NCBI GenBank assembly: GCA_023627715.1
Contig: JAMAHW010000017.1
Location: forward strand, 310,001 to 374,000
From: Periconia sp. R9002
Taxonomy: Eukaryota; Ascomycota; Dothideomycetes; Pleosporales; Periconiaceae
DNA length: 64,000 bases
Direction of reading: 5' to 3'
Of the stretch, positions 1 through 9,872 are shown piece after piece. The translations under genes were made by a program, and so were the position numbers. Below the pieces are notes generated by a model, which worked only from the letters and a program-made list of their open reading frames with translations, was not told the DNA's origin and searched no databases. Numbering within the stretch: position 1 is the first letter of the stretch; the number at the start of each line of letters is the position of its first letter.

Positions 1-319
1 TAGAAACTGAGCAGAATAGCTTGATAACGTGCACTTCATGATAGTTGAGCTTGTAAATAGCAATCGAGATCATACACGGCTGTTTTCAGCCGTTAATGAA
101 AGACAGCAAGCCTAAGGTGACTTGCCACAGAAATGATCCCGTGCGAAGGGGTAAACATCACAGGCAACAACTCCGACAATTGTTACTGTCCATGGTCTAA
201 ATAAATTTCGAGACAGCACGTGAGGCCTTGAGGTTTCTTGCGCAAAGACAAATAGCGGAAAAACGAACATTGTCCCAATTTAAGTCGCCCACTGTTTTTC
301 CAAGGCTCGTGAAGAGCCA
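1..319. other. Intergenic, window edge
   Basis: No coding signal, RNA gene or repeat was recognised. The sequence runs into the start of the Ser/Tyr-rich reading frame at 320. Confidence 0.5.
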
Positions 320-862
320 ATGACAAGAAAATTCACGAGCGAAAAATCAACATTGATTATGTCTTCGCATCGCACTTCTCCTAATGGCACTAGAATGAAG
401 CACGACTCTCAGTCTTCTTTCTACCATACCTTCTCATATCAATACAAGCAGATACCAGAATCATCCGACGGAAACGTGCCCACAGCTAGGTCGTATGGAT
501 ACACCATCTCTTCAACCTCCTACAAGTCACACCCTACCCCATCTACGAACGGATTGACCTCCTACTCAAGTCAGCAAGTGCGAGCCACATATCACGAATA
601 CTCGCAAATGACTTCTAAAAACGAGAGCGCTTTTGGGATGGAGTACAGGCATCGATCAACACAATATTCACAGGGGGACAAGGTAGATGATAAAGGTGGG
701 CGCAAAGAATTTGAAAAAGACCGGAATGGACAAACGAGTGGAAGGAAGTCCTCAAAAAGTCTTGTGAATGAAGAGTATATTGAAGACACGAGGCACGTTC
801 GAGGTTACTACCGTGTACAGAGCGAGAACTATGGAACAGAATATAGCAGGCGCAGGCGCTAG
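320..862 (+). CDS. Ser/Tyr-rich hypothetical protein
   Basis: A single open frame of 180 residues beginning with a true ATG. The product is hydrophilic and rich in Ser, Tyr, Thr and Arg, with many Tyr-containing Ser-rich stretches in the first 110 residues and a Lys/Glu/Arg-rich tail ending in four Arg. There is no signal peptide, membrane segment or recognisable domain, so it is probably disordered. It stands alone, about 630 bp upstream of the first of two paralogous genes on the same strand. The frame is longer than expected by chance but the composition is low-complexity, so it could be a lineage-specific gene or a spurious frame. I do not recognise a family. Confidence 0.45.
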   Translation: MTRKFTSEKSTLIMSSHRTSPNGTRMKHDSQSSFYHTFSYQYKQIPESSDGNVPTARSYGYTISSTSYKSHPTPSTNGLTSYSSQQVRATYHEYSQMTSKNESAFGMEYRHRSTQYSQGDKVDDKGGRKEFEKDRNGQTSGRKSSKSLVNEEYIEDTRHVRGYYRVQSENYGTEYSRRRR

Positions 863-1490
863 GCGGGTGTTATCGAGCATACTTGGTAGTTGGGAGGGGT
901 TTGCTTGATTCATGGGAATTTATTAAGTGTTTTTTCATTTTTCGGTGTGGAGGAATGTATTTTTTTGGGCACGATCAGCCAGGACATGAGATATCCCAAT
1001 GACTTACTCAAAGCAAAGAGATTAATTTCTTAGAACGGCACCACTCTACCATGCTCTCATTACTTTCATGAAAATGTCAACGTTTAAAAAATGATCGAGG
1101 CTACCAAAGTAGTTGATTCATGATTATGACAGTTATGTGCGAACACATCGCATATATACAGAGCTCTGTAAACGTCTTTGAACTCTTTCTGGCTTTTCCG
1201 CAGTTACCATGTTATGCTATTAACTACACCAAAGTAGAATTTCCATCGCATGTGTATCGAATCATCTGGAATATCAATCCATACTCTATGTAACTCATTT
1301 CAAATTCTTGACTGTATAATCTTTGTGTTTACAGCGGATACATCGATCACCGGCTGCATTGTGTACATACAATTTCCAACCAGTCAACTTTGAATATGCA
1401 CAGAGTACAGTACCACAATTTATGTATTTATATTCGGCGGAATAAGCTCGAAAAGATTACCTTCTCAAGCACTACAAAGCCAATAGCATA
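863..1490. other. Intergenic, AT-rich
   Basis: AT-rich spacer with no open frame of note. It serves as the 3' region of the Ser/Tyr-rich gene and the upstream region of the next gene. No repeat or RNA gene was seen. Confidence 0.5.
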
Positions 1491-2399
1491 ATGTCTGCGG
1501 AACAGAGATTGCTTGAAACCCCCAAGAAAAGCCTCACTGTCCGGGAGGCAATGGAGGTTTTCGGGGTTACGGAACAAGAATCGCTTGAAACCCCCAAGAA
1601 AGGCCTCGCTGTCCGGGAGACAATGGAGGTTTTCGGGGTGATCATCAACACCGCTCTCGAACATTATGGGAAGCCCAAGTTACTCAGTATGGCCATGTCT
1701 GGATATATAAGCAGGAAGAACGGCAGCAGTGTCCCTGTTTTCACAGTAGCCATTAATAGAAATGAGGCAGAAGATGTGAATTCAGCTCCACCGGCGCAGA
1801 TGGTCAAAAATTTCGGGAAAATGGAAGCCCAGAGGCTTCACGCGGCGTACAAAAAGCTTGACATGTGCGACTGGAGCGTGATGGCATTTCTTCCCCCTGT
1901 AAAAGATAAACTGGCTGAACTCGGTGCTGAAGCAGAATGGATTTGGCTCAAGGCAAACAAAATATTCATCATGCACAGCACAGAAGAAAACGCGCAAGAT
2001 ACAGAGAATGTCGATCACTCCGTTATGCAGATAAAGGACGTCGATGGCAACTACTACATTGCCGACCCCACCATCGAACAGTATGGATGGAGCAGCGTGG
2101 ACTTCTTTTCATCTGAGACTACCTACTTTCGGTGTTTCGCGGATTCACATAACTGGAAATCTACCGGTGGTAAGTGGAAGAAAGACCCCAAAGACTTTAA
2201 GGAGCGAGCTTTTGTCCAGTTCGTCAGGAACCTTTGCTCGAACGTCGACTGGGAGGATTTGGCGGGCCAGGACGAGAACACTAGGCTGATCCGCGTGGAG
2301 AAAGAGACGGCCCAGGCTCTCAAGAAATACATTTTTCAGCCTGAGCTAGCACTGAAAGAGGAGCTTAACACAAAGCATAAGCGCCAAAAGATCATTTGA
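1491..2399 (+). CDS. Unknown protein, paralogue A, with possible Cys-His-Asp triad
   Basis: A single-exon ATG frame of 302 residues. Residues 3-26 and 27-50 are a near-exact tandem repeat. The rest aligns by eye with the product of the next gene (2955-3809). Shared landmarks are a Cys-Asp pair (C126), a His-Ser pair (H176), an Asp-x-Thr-Ile-Glu-Gln-aromatic-Gly motif (D192-G199) and a later Val/Leu-Asp-Trp-x-x-Leu motif. The order Cys...His...Asp, with His and Asp about 16 residues apart and Asp before a Thr-x-x-Gln-aromatic motif, resembles papain/transglutaminase-like folds. That is inference from spacing only. No signal peptide or membrane segment is visible. The C-terminus is basic and could be nuclear-targeting. 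No named family is recognised. Confidence 0.75.
   Translation: MSAEQRLLETPKKSLTVREAMEVFGVTEQESLETPKKGLAVRETMEVFGVIINTALEHYGKPKLLSMAMSGYISRKNGSSVPVFTVAINRNEAEDVNSAPPAQMVKNFGKMEAQRLHAAYKKLDMCDWSVMAFLPPVKDKLAELGAEAEWIWLKANKIFIMHSTEENAQDTENVDHSVMQIKDVDGNYYIADPTIEQYGWSSVDFFSSETTYFRCFADSHNWKSTGGKWKKDPKDFKERAFVQFVRNLCSNVDWEDLAGQDENTRLIRVEKETAQALKKYIFQPELALKEELNTKHKRQKII
1497..1640 (+). repeat. 72-bp tandem duplication inside paralogue A
   Basis: Two adjacent 72-bp units (1497-1568 and 1569-1640) encode 24-residue copies containing LETPKK and a V-R-E-x-M-E-V-F-G-V block. The units keep frame. The second paralogue (2955-3809) has no counterpart, so the duplication arose in this copy only. Confidence 0.9.
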
Positions 2400-2954
2400 T
2401 TTATGGTAAGGACTCCGCCGATCATCAATTTCTTCATTCTTGCATTCTTACATTCTGAAATTACTATCTGAAATAGAACTACCCCATACCAACCGTAAGC
2501 AAATGATTTCATAAATTCCCTTAGTGTTGTGCTCTGATTATGCTTGTCCAATGTTTGCTACTAAATCACAATCGCAGAGAATCGCAAACGTTAAGCACCG
2601 AATAATATAGCAAATGTCTTTAGTACAAGTATATATCCCAGTCATCCTGCTGTTTCCATTTCCTTGCACCACCACAGCAGAGTCAAAGTGGAATGTATCA
2701 AGATTTGGTATCACAGGTATTAACATTGTTCAAGAAGTGCAATATTGCAAAGTCAAGCCATCAAAGGATTTCTACTTTTCTTTGTTCATTACGCGGTTTA
2801 GGTGGAATCGAAAATAGCATGTTAACCGCACCTTCTATTTTAAAATACTGCTAAACAGCCTCTCTACGTACCTTCTACATACTGTCAAACAGGGTGCCAG
2901 AATAGAGAAAGCTGTCAACGCCCTGTTTCGTAACCAGCCAACCTCCATAATTTT
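2400..2954. other. Intergenic between paralogues A and B
   Basis: AT-rich spacer of about 555 bp between the two paralogues. No credible gene or repeat was seen. Confidence 0.5.
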
Positions 2955-3809
2955 ATGAACCAGTGGTTCACAAAGACGCCACATTATCTTTTCAGACCGC
3001 ACATACCACACAAAATATCCAAAACTTATTCCATGTCTTCAATCACCAAAGACGACCTTGAAGCATTCTTGGAGCCTTATAGGCAGATATTTACGATCTA
3101 TACTCAGTACAAACATGTCGAAGTTGTCTCGTCCGTCACCTCAGACCTATCATGGATGAATTCCGAGATTCCCCCAACCTACATTCTCCACATCTCCAAC
3201 AGCCAAGCCCCAAAGCGTGGCGCGGCAGCACTTCCACCCGATACGGAACTCAGGATAGTACGCGCTTTCCTCACTCTCCACAACTGCGATATCGCGGTAT
3301 CATCTATCCTCCCACATCTCCGGACGAATTTCCAACGCCGTAACATTAAAGTATTCGTGAATTGGACCGAACTTCTGCCAAGTCCTTTAATACAACTACG
3401 ACTTGACCATGGGAGAGAAGATGGAGTTGCGAAAATCACCAACAACGATTCTGCGCACTCAATCTTCACAATCACCGGTCCAGGGGTAGGAAGTAAAACC
3501 TTCGTTCTCGATTTGACAATCGAGCAGTTTGGATATGATGCCCAACAGCTATGGTTAGTGGAGAGAGAGACGTATCTGAGCTTGACGTCGAGCTGTTACG
3601 AGAGAATTACTCCTGAAGACGAAGAAGATCACGAGTTCGAGGGCAATGAGAGGAAGTGGAAAGATGCGATTTCAGAAGTTTGTGGGGCTTTAGACTGGGG
3701 CGAGTTGGATGGAATGAAGAGGGAAGAGAGGTTGGAAGCTGTGGAGAGCAAGGCTAGAGACATCTTCGACAGGGTGGCCGAAGAGCTTGAGACAGAAGAG
3801 AGTGTGTAA
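2955..3809 (+). CDS. Unknown protein, paralogue B, with possible Cys-His-Asp triad
   Basis: A single-exon ATG frame of 284 residues. A second in-frame ATG at residue 27 (3033) is an equally good start. It is a divergent paralogue of the preceding gene. Candidate triad residues are C111 (Cys-Asp), H168 (His-Ser) and D186, which sits in Asp-Leu-Thr-Ile-Glu-Gln-Phe-Gly. Cys-to-His spacing is 57 here against 50 in paralogue A, and His-to-Asp is 18 against 16. A later L-D-W-x-E-L motif and an acidic, coiled C-terminus also match. The pattern fits a cysteine protease or transglutaminase-like fold, but this is inference. Same-strand tandem arrangement points to local duplication. Confidence 0.75.
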   Translation: MNQWFTKTPHYLFRPHIPHKISKTYSMSSITKDDLEAFLEPYRQIFTIYTQYKHVEVVSSVTSDLSWMNSEIPPTYILHISNSQAPKRGAAALPPDTELRIVRAFLTLHNCDIAVSSILPHLRTNFQRRNIKVFVNWTELLPSPLIQLRLDHGREDGVAKITNNDSAHSIFTITGPGVGSKTFVLDLTIEQFGYDAQQLWLVERETYLSLTSSCYERITPEDEEDHEFEGNERKWKDAISEVCGALDWGELDGMKREERLEAVESKARDIFDRVAEELETEESV

Positions 3810-4175
3810 TTCAAAACATCGAGTTCTCTTGTACTCTAATTAAGTGCAGTTGCTGTCTTTTGCTGTAAGAACGTTTTATGTCTTAATAGTCTGAGTAGGG
3901 ATACGTTGGTAATTAATATTCTCCCCCCTCCCCCCCCCCAAAAAAAAAGATCAACAGGCAATCACAGGAAGGCGGTTATCCAAATATATCGAGTAGGGAT
4001 TGCGTCCTGGTATAACTATAATATTATGAGAATATGAATGGGCACGCACTGCAAAGAGTAATTATAGGTAGCATACCGAAATAGGCCTCCACAACCATTA
4101 GTTGTGATTGCGTATCCTACTAAAACATTATTGCAAATAACTATAAAACTGTGATGCAGAGCATACACCGCAGTT
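3810..4175. other. Convergent intergenic region
   Basis: Spacer between the ends of two convergent genes. It contains a C-run followed by an A-run near 3920-3950 and otherwise AT-rich sequence. No gene was seen. Confidence 0.5.
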
Positions 4176-5066
4176 CTATCCCCCGCTTTTCTTGTCCTTC
4201 GCCAAAACGCCATAGTCCACAAGTTTTTCAACAACTTGGGGGGTATACCCAGACTTGCTCACGTCGTATCCTGCCTCACGGAACATGTCCCACTGCCCGC
4301 AAATCTTGATAGCTCGCTCCATATTAGCGACGACCTTGGGCACTGGGTTGCCAGTTGCCTCCCCAAGTAGTTCGAACCATTCTCGATGATTCGAATTACC
4401 ACCCTTGATGCAGCGTCGATTGCCTCCATTGCTGTGCTTCTCGATGTACCCAACCAGATCGAATAGAGTAGTCTGGTTGTTATCTGTTCGTGCATTGTTA
4501 GAGTAGTACTTTCTACTTGATCACCTTTCGCATCAAGCTAGCGATACAATGTGCGAAGTAGTGCTTACAAGTATTGCCATCTCCCGCCTGTACCAAGTTG
4601 CCATTCATGTTTATAGCAAGAGTTTCTAAGTGCTCATCCATCGGTTTAGCGAAAATAAACCATATAATTTTTTCTGTGGTACTGAAGCCTAAAGCGGAGC
4701 CCCTAACATTCGACATTGCCCCGTTCATCGTAACTGTATATGCGCCAGGCATGTACACTGCTTCAGTCTTGTTTTTGGGCAATTCATCGCCGTCCGGAAT
4801 GTCTTGAGTTGGCATCGGCCGCGAAGAACAATGCTGCACAAAGCCGGTGTCGGCGTCTCTGCAGTGTTCGATGAAACGGCGGAGGTTGAAGATTGTGTGG
4901 GAGAAGTGGTAAATCTTCAGATCGTGGGCGTATGAGCGGTATTGAAGTTGCTGTAATGCGGGATGAGTTGTTAACCATGTCTCTCAAGAGTATTGAGATT
5001 GATAACACTTACAGAGGTGACTATGGTTCCGCTGTCCAAGGAGGGTTTATATGAAGGATATCCCAT
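4176..5066 (-). CDS. Unknown three-exon protein (247 aa)
   Basis: Exons are 5066-5013, 4950-4569 and 4483-4176. Both introns have good donors (GTAAGT, GTAAGC), the second has a CTAAC branch site, and the joined frame is 744 nt. The product has no signal peptide or transmembrane segment. Exon 2 opens with an aromatic and basic helix, followed by a beta-rich stretch with many Gly, Asn and Thr. The last exon is rich in Asn and Lys and ends K-K-S-G-G. I do not recognise the family. The consistent frame across two good introns argues that the gene is real rather than a chance frame. It is oriented head to tail with the transporter upstream on the same strand (start at 7356). Confidence 0.7.
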
Positions 5067-5958
5067 GTTTGGAGTATGATATGATGGTCAGAAAAAATTG
5101 CTTGAAGGTTTGAAGGACTGGGGTAGAGCGGATTGATATATCAAAGTGATTGCTGTTGGCTTGGCATAGTTGAGGGGGCATAGGGTTGAATTACACATTT
5201 ATGTGTCAAAGCAAACACGCCATGATTGGCTTCAACCAGTGGGTGAACTCTGCTTTGTAAAATTGATGCGGAGGCAAACGAATGGCTTTCAGCGTAGTAG
5301 ATGTTTGCTTGATGGTCTGGAGTGAGTCTAATCTGTGTTTAACATTATTTATCAATTCATTTGTGTTAAAGTCGCAAATAATATTATCCTAGTGAGTACC
5401 ACGGTGTTATTTTCCAAAGCTGATGAAAAAGAAAACTATGATTCCTTTACGAAATTTCAACTGATCCTTACAAAGTATTGCTACCCTGGGTATCGACACA
5501 GGTAGGGGAAACACTTGGTAACGTCCTCAGCCAGGACGGGCACACATGCAACTAATGATTACTTTATATACGTGAAGATGAAGAGAGAAGTTACGTGCGG
5601 GTCAGGTATGAGACTACACATACACTGCCCGTATGAGCGAGCAAGTTAGCAACTGATGTAAAAATCGCTTAACGTAGTCATCGCTGAATTTTCGCGGGTC
5701 AAAAAGTGCTATTATGGTCAGGGACATCAGTGGTCTGCGAGCTCTAAAGTAGTGTTGGACAAGCAAACAATATTTGCAGCTATCACGAACGTATATCGAC
5801 AGGCCACAACCATATCTGTACAGAAACGAGCGACGGTATGTATAAATGCTTTACGCGAACGTGAGCTAATGATATCGTGAATGAAGAGTAAACTTGCATT
5901 CAACATCGTACACAAAGATTTTAAAGCACCAAAACTTTCGAGATCACAAGAGATCGCA
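5067..5958. other. Intergenic
   Basis: About 890 bp without a credible gene on either strand. It holds the promoter of the three-exon gene and the 3' region of the transporter. No repeat or RNA was recognised. Confidence 0.5.
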
Positions 5959-7356
5959 CTACAAGATACTCTGGCTTGCTCTCAAAGCACCAACTACTGT
6001 GAAGGCTAGTATGGGAGACGCAATGTAGCTAATAGTCAAAATCTTCGCAATTTTCTGCTCATCCTCCTTTCCTGCGTCACTGACCTGGATCATCGTAATC
6101 AATTTCATAGCCGGAGGACCTGTTGGCATGAGCATCATTGTGAACCACAGTATAGGATCATCCCCTAGAATTCCGTCTTTCCCTCCCTTAGCGATCGCAT
6201 AGATGACAGCAATTGATAGAACCGGCCAGACGATGAACCGCACCAGAAGAATGAACGCGGTAGTAAGTACCGGAACGCGGGTCTCCTGGCCCGAAGAAGA
6301 CGGCTGGCGCGATTCTATGTATGAGGTATAAAGTGATATTCCAGCAACGATTAGCGGAAGTGGAACAAAGAGTTGGCCGACGTTCTTCCAGCTCTCCGTT
6401 AACCATGCCGTAAAGATACCGCCTTGATAAGTCCCTGCAAAGAATGCCTTGTGTAAAGGTGGTGCCAGACCGATGATGGCACCGAGTACAGCTCCAACGA
6501 GGGGTGCATTGAGGAAGTCGTAGAAGAATAGTAACCACCATTGCGTACGTACACCGAGAGAGCTCCATCTGGGACGTGGGATGTAGTAAGGGCGCCTCTT
6601 CGCAGTGGTAAATTTAGGTTTCGAGGGGAAGAAAGTGATTGCCGTGACACTGCGGTGCCGTTCCCGGCCATTAGCTTGCCCGCCGTCTCCTGATGCTGAA
6701 AGAAGACCAGTCAGCTCGTCGGGCGCGCGTTGTGCTTCTTCGTCCCCTCCGTTTCTCAAATCACCTTGTCTCTCTGTCTGCTCATCTAGCGTCCTACTCC
6801 CCGCAAGCGTGTCATCATCATCGCTATCTGGCGAGTGTTCTGTGTCTATTAACCTTGGTCCCACCGCGAACGTTAGGCAGCTGCTTATTGTCGAAAACAC
6901 CAGAAAATAACTCTTTGCTCTCTCAATCATAGCACGGGTGGTTTCGTCCCCGGTCATCAGCACCTGCAAGATACCCGTCTCGTCCAAACTTTGGATGAGC
7001 AAAAGCGGGTAGGAGGTAGTGTTGTTGAACATCAATGCACACGTGATCCAATCAGGCATGCTAAGGAAGTAATGCGCAGAAATTCCAATCAAAAATGACA
7101 CAATATGTGCAATGAAAGCCCATACAATGACAATGAGGTAACGATGCGCAGAGCTGGGATGCATCTCCGAACCCAGTTTCACCAGAAGCAGAGCGGGGAG
7201 AAACACTTTGACGCAGATTTTGGAAATTGCTTTTCCATTTTTGCTATCGAGGAGGCCGAGATGGGCTGCGATACCGCCGTATGAAATAACGAGGAGCACA
7301 GATAGAGAGGCCTGGATAGCGGCTACAAAGGATGAAACCAGCCCAGATGAAGACAT
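5959..7356 (-). CDS. Auxin efflux carrier (AEC/Mem_trans) family transporter
   Basis: A single-exon gene of 465 residues. Hydrophobic segments occur in two blocks: about five in residues 10-165 and about five in residues 285-460, as in the Mem_trans family. They are separated by a long hydrophilic, acidic loop (about 170-270) that contains an Asp run. The first half carries the family-typical Asn-Asn-Thr-Thr-Ser-x-Pro-Leu-Leu motif at the end of a helix. The C-terminal half has a Pro-Thr-Gly-Pro-Pro-Ala motif in a helix, also typical. Fungal members (ECM3-like) are ER or plasma-membrane proteins of unclear substrate. The start is an ATG close to the first helix, and no intron is needed. The family assignment is confident; the substrate is unknown. 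Confidence 0.88.
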   Translation of the reverse strand: MSSSGLVSSFVAAIQASLSVLLVISYGGIAAHLGLLDSKNGKAISKICVKVFLPALLLVKLGSEMHPSSAHRYLIVIVWAFIAHIVSFLIGISAHYFLSMPDWITCALMFNNTTSYPLLLIQSLDETGILQVLMTGDETTRAMIERAKSYFLVFSTISSCLTFAVGPRLIDTEHSPDSDDDDTLAGSRTLDEQTERQGDLRNGGDEEAQRAPDELTGLLSASGDGGQANGRERHRSVTAITFFPSKPKFTTAKRRPYYIPRPRWSSLGVRTQWWLLFFYDFLNAPLVGAVLGAIIGLAPPLHKAFFAGTYQGGIFTAWLTESWKNVGQLFVPLPLIVAGISLYTSYIESRQPSSSGQETRVPVLTTAFILLVRFIVWPVLSIAVIYAIAKGGKDGILGDDPILWFTMMLMPTGPPAMKLITMIQVSDAGKEDEQKIAKILTISYIASPILAFTVVGALRASQSIL

Positions 7357-7811
7357 TGTAAGAATTGAGGGGTTCCTCGACCCAATTCACTGTATTTGTG
7401 TATGACAATTGAGAGTGAAAATGACAGGAAACTTGGAGTTCGAAAGATGGCGGCGGATAACAGAGATCACATGGACTTTATGATTCATGCACATGCAAGG
7501 ATAGTGGCCACTTCTTGCATTCTGCTGCGTACATCTCGTCACGGCATGGCTGGAGCACGCAAGAGATGGCGCGCCAGCCGATAACGATACGTAGCGGGCT
7601 TTTGATTTTAGCGAAGAGTTGGCGAAGGTGTAACTTGTATGGGATCTTGTAAGATGTGGAACATTACCGATTGGTGGTTTTGTTGATCGCTAAGGTAACT
7701 GGAATCATGTATGGAATCGAGAGATGTCTGAATCCGCTTTATTTGCCCATTAAAGCGGATTTGTCGTTGAAGCTGGCGAGAAAGAGGGAGCCGTTGATCA
7801 GAATGTCCCAT
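7357..7811. other. Intergenic between transporter and GTPase
   Basis: Contains the promoter of the transporter and the 3' region of the GTPase-like gene, both on the minus strand. No additional gene was found. Confidence 0.5.
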
Positions 7812-8552
7812 CTACATCAAGGCGCATTGCGGTCCATCGCTTTTCGCTCCCTTCTCCGTCGTTGTTTTGGCTGCTGTCCGCGCAACATCTTCCAAGACCT
7901 CCCTGCAGAGCTCTCCCGTTAATGCGCTGCACTCCGCATATCGATCACACAACATCTCTGTCGCTAGTCCCACCCCTTCCTGTGGCATCACGCTTTCTCC
8001 GCGACCTGTCCCTTCCGGTTTCCCGTTCAATTCCTCGTCCCTCCTCTTCTCTTCCTCTGTCCACTCGCGTCTAGCATCTCTTTTTAGTCCTAGGACCATG
8101 ACCGGCAATGCCTCATCATGATTGAAATGACTATTCACTATGGGAAGCCAACGCGTACGAAGCGCATCGAGGGTACTGCGGCGCGATACATCGTAGCAGA
8201 GAATTATGAATGATGGGCGTAAGAGCGTGTATGAAGTTGGACATGCGGTATCGTAGAAAGAGAATACATAGGGACGCGCGTAGAGGGAGATATTGAAGGT
8301 GAATGGCTGTTCAGAGTCACGGAGAGAAGGGAGGGCGTAGGGCGGAAGGTTATCGTCCTGAGGGCGGATACCTAGCGAAAGGCGACTGGTAGAAATATTA
8401 GCTATGAAAAGTGTGCTGGGAGCCCACGTAGAAGAAGTGGATCGATTGAACATATCGAGGAGGACTTACGATAGGAAGGTTGACTTGCCTACTTCCTCGT
8501 CACCTAGAAGGAGGACTGACACCTCTGGAGGAGGTGACGCCGGATCGTACAT
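7812..8552 (-). CDS. Atypical Rho/Ras-like small GTPase, C-terminal CaaX
   Basis: Exons are 8552-8470 and 8385-7812, joined through a GTAAGT...CTAATATTTCTACCAG intron; 218 residues. Exon 1 holds the P-loop G-x4-G-K-S (residues 17-24). Exon 2 has switch II as Asp-Thr-Ala-Cys-Pro where active GTPases have Asp-Thr-Ala-Gly-Gln. The usual Asn-Lys-x-Asp base-recognition motif reads Leu-Lys-Arg-Asp, and the G5 motif is Ser-Ala-Leu after a Rho-like Tyr-Ala-Glu-Cys. A charged insert before G5 resembles the Rho insert. The protein ends Cys-Ala-Leu-Met, a prenylation CaaX box, so membrane attachment is likely. Loss of the catalytic Gln and altered G4 suggest it binds nucleotide but hydrolyses poorly; this is inference. 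Confidence 0.82.
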
Positions 8553-9263
8553 GTTATTCTCGTGAAAGTAGCTCGTGCCTGCAGGCCGCTGGAACGGACT
8601 CAAGGCGGCTTCATCTTATTTGCTTTTTTGAGGAGTTGTCGTAATGGTGGAGAGAATGTCGGAGATGCCGGCGCTACACTCAGCCTTGGCGATGCTAGCC
8701 GAATCCAGTCACCCTCTCCATCCATTCACACCCTCGATCTTCATTTCAATCTATCAACGTCACCATAATGCACCTCGAAGAATCACTTTGAAACAAGATG
8801 AGGTATTTTCCTCATCCATTCAGTAATCCCAAAACTATCCGTGCGCGTTGAGTACCTCCTCAGTTCTACAGTTTACATAAAGGCTATATAGCGTACGAAT
8901 TGAAATCAGAGGTTTGTGTTCCCTTTCTCTTACTTTTCGAACAATTTTGCTACTTTTATGCATGGAATACTTATTCAGGTGGACGTATGACAGTTCTTTT
9001 TTTCATCAGAGGTAAGTATACTCTCTCGAAGTGAATTGTTCTGTACGTGGCCACGGTGAAGAGCATTGTACATGCATTAAGATAAGGGAGGAATGGGTTC
9101 CCGATTCGATGTTGCTCCACATAGATACGTACCTACCAAGGCCTTGCTCTTCAATTCTCAGCATATATAATCTGCTCAATAGGATACACCGTAGATGACC
9201 CAACAATCCTATCAACCGATATAGCGAACTGTATAGGTGGAGAGCAACCACAGGACTGGAAGG
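8553..9263. other. Intergenic, divergent promoter region
   Basis: Spacer between the start of the GTPase-like gene and the next plus-strand frame. Only short chance frames were seen. Confidence 0.45.
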
Positions 9264-9872
9264 ATGAATGGTGAATTACTCCACGGCTGGCTTGCAGCAT
9301 GCAAAGTTAGACTCTTTCGGAAACGTTATATCTCTCTCGGGGAGGTCGAACCCCTACTGGACTCAGTCCCTAGTCATCATGCTGGCCTTCTTCGAAACAG
9401 TACTGGTTCTACAAGCGGAGGAGGCTCCACAATCAAGAGCAGAGTCAGCTCTCTGGTCGCCAATTGGAAAGCAGACACAGAAGAAAAGGTCTATACAGGA
9501 GTCGTCTTCAACCGACCACTTCCTACCCCACCCACTGGCAGTGGGCATCCACATATAACCCACTACTCCAAGGACTTAGTTCATTTTGGTCGACATACAA
9601 TATGCCGATGCGGTATACCTACAGTTCACGGTGATGCATTTACTCGACGCCACCATGCCGAAGCCGTGAACAAGATCACTTTCCTTTGCGCGCCCACTCC
9701 TACCGCCCCGTCGCGGCCTTTGACTTGGGAAGAAGCCATGATCGCGCTCCTCGATGCAGTAGGTGTGGATTCACGGGTATCTCCTGGGTGGTACCAAGAA
9801 GACCAGAGCCTGCTCAGGAAGGTGTATGCGGAGAGTACCGTCAAAGAGATCCTGAGGTATCGTGAAGTTTGA
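9264..9872 (+). CDS. Hypothetical protein (202 aa)
   Basis: The open frame extends to 9237 but the first ATG is at 9264, giving 202 residues. It opens with a basic, helical segment and has a Ser/Gly-rich linker. A Cys-x-Cys motif with several His lies near residues 125-145. The C-terminus looks helical and conserved in style, with Trp-Glu-Glu-Ala and Gly-Trp-Tyr motifs. There is no signal peptide or membrane segment, and no family is recognised. No intron is required. The frame is long for chance and base use looks coding, but support is moderate. Confidence 0.5.
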   Translation: MNGELLHGWLAACKVRLFRKRYISLGEVEPLLDSVPSHHAGLLRNSTGSTSGGGSTIKSRVSSLVANWKADTEEKVYTGVVFNRPLPTPPTGSGHPHITHYSKDLVHFGRHTICRCGIPTVHGDAFTRRHHAEAVNKITFLCAPTPTAPSRPLTWEEAMIALLDAVGVDSRVSPGWYQEDQSLLRKVYAESTVKEILRYREV

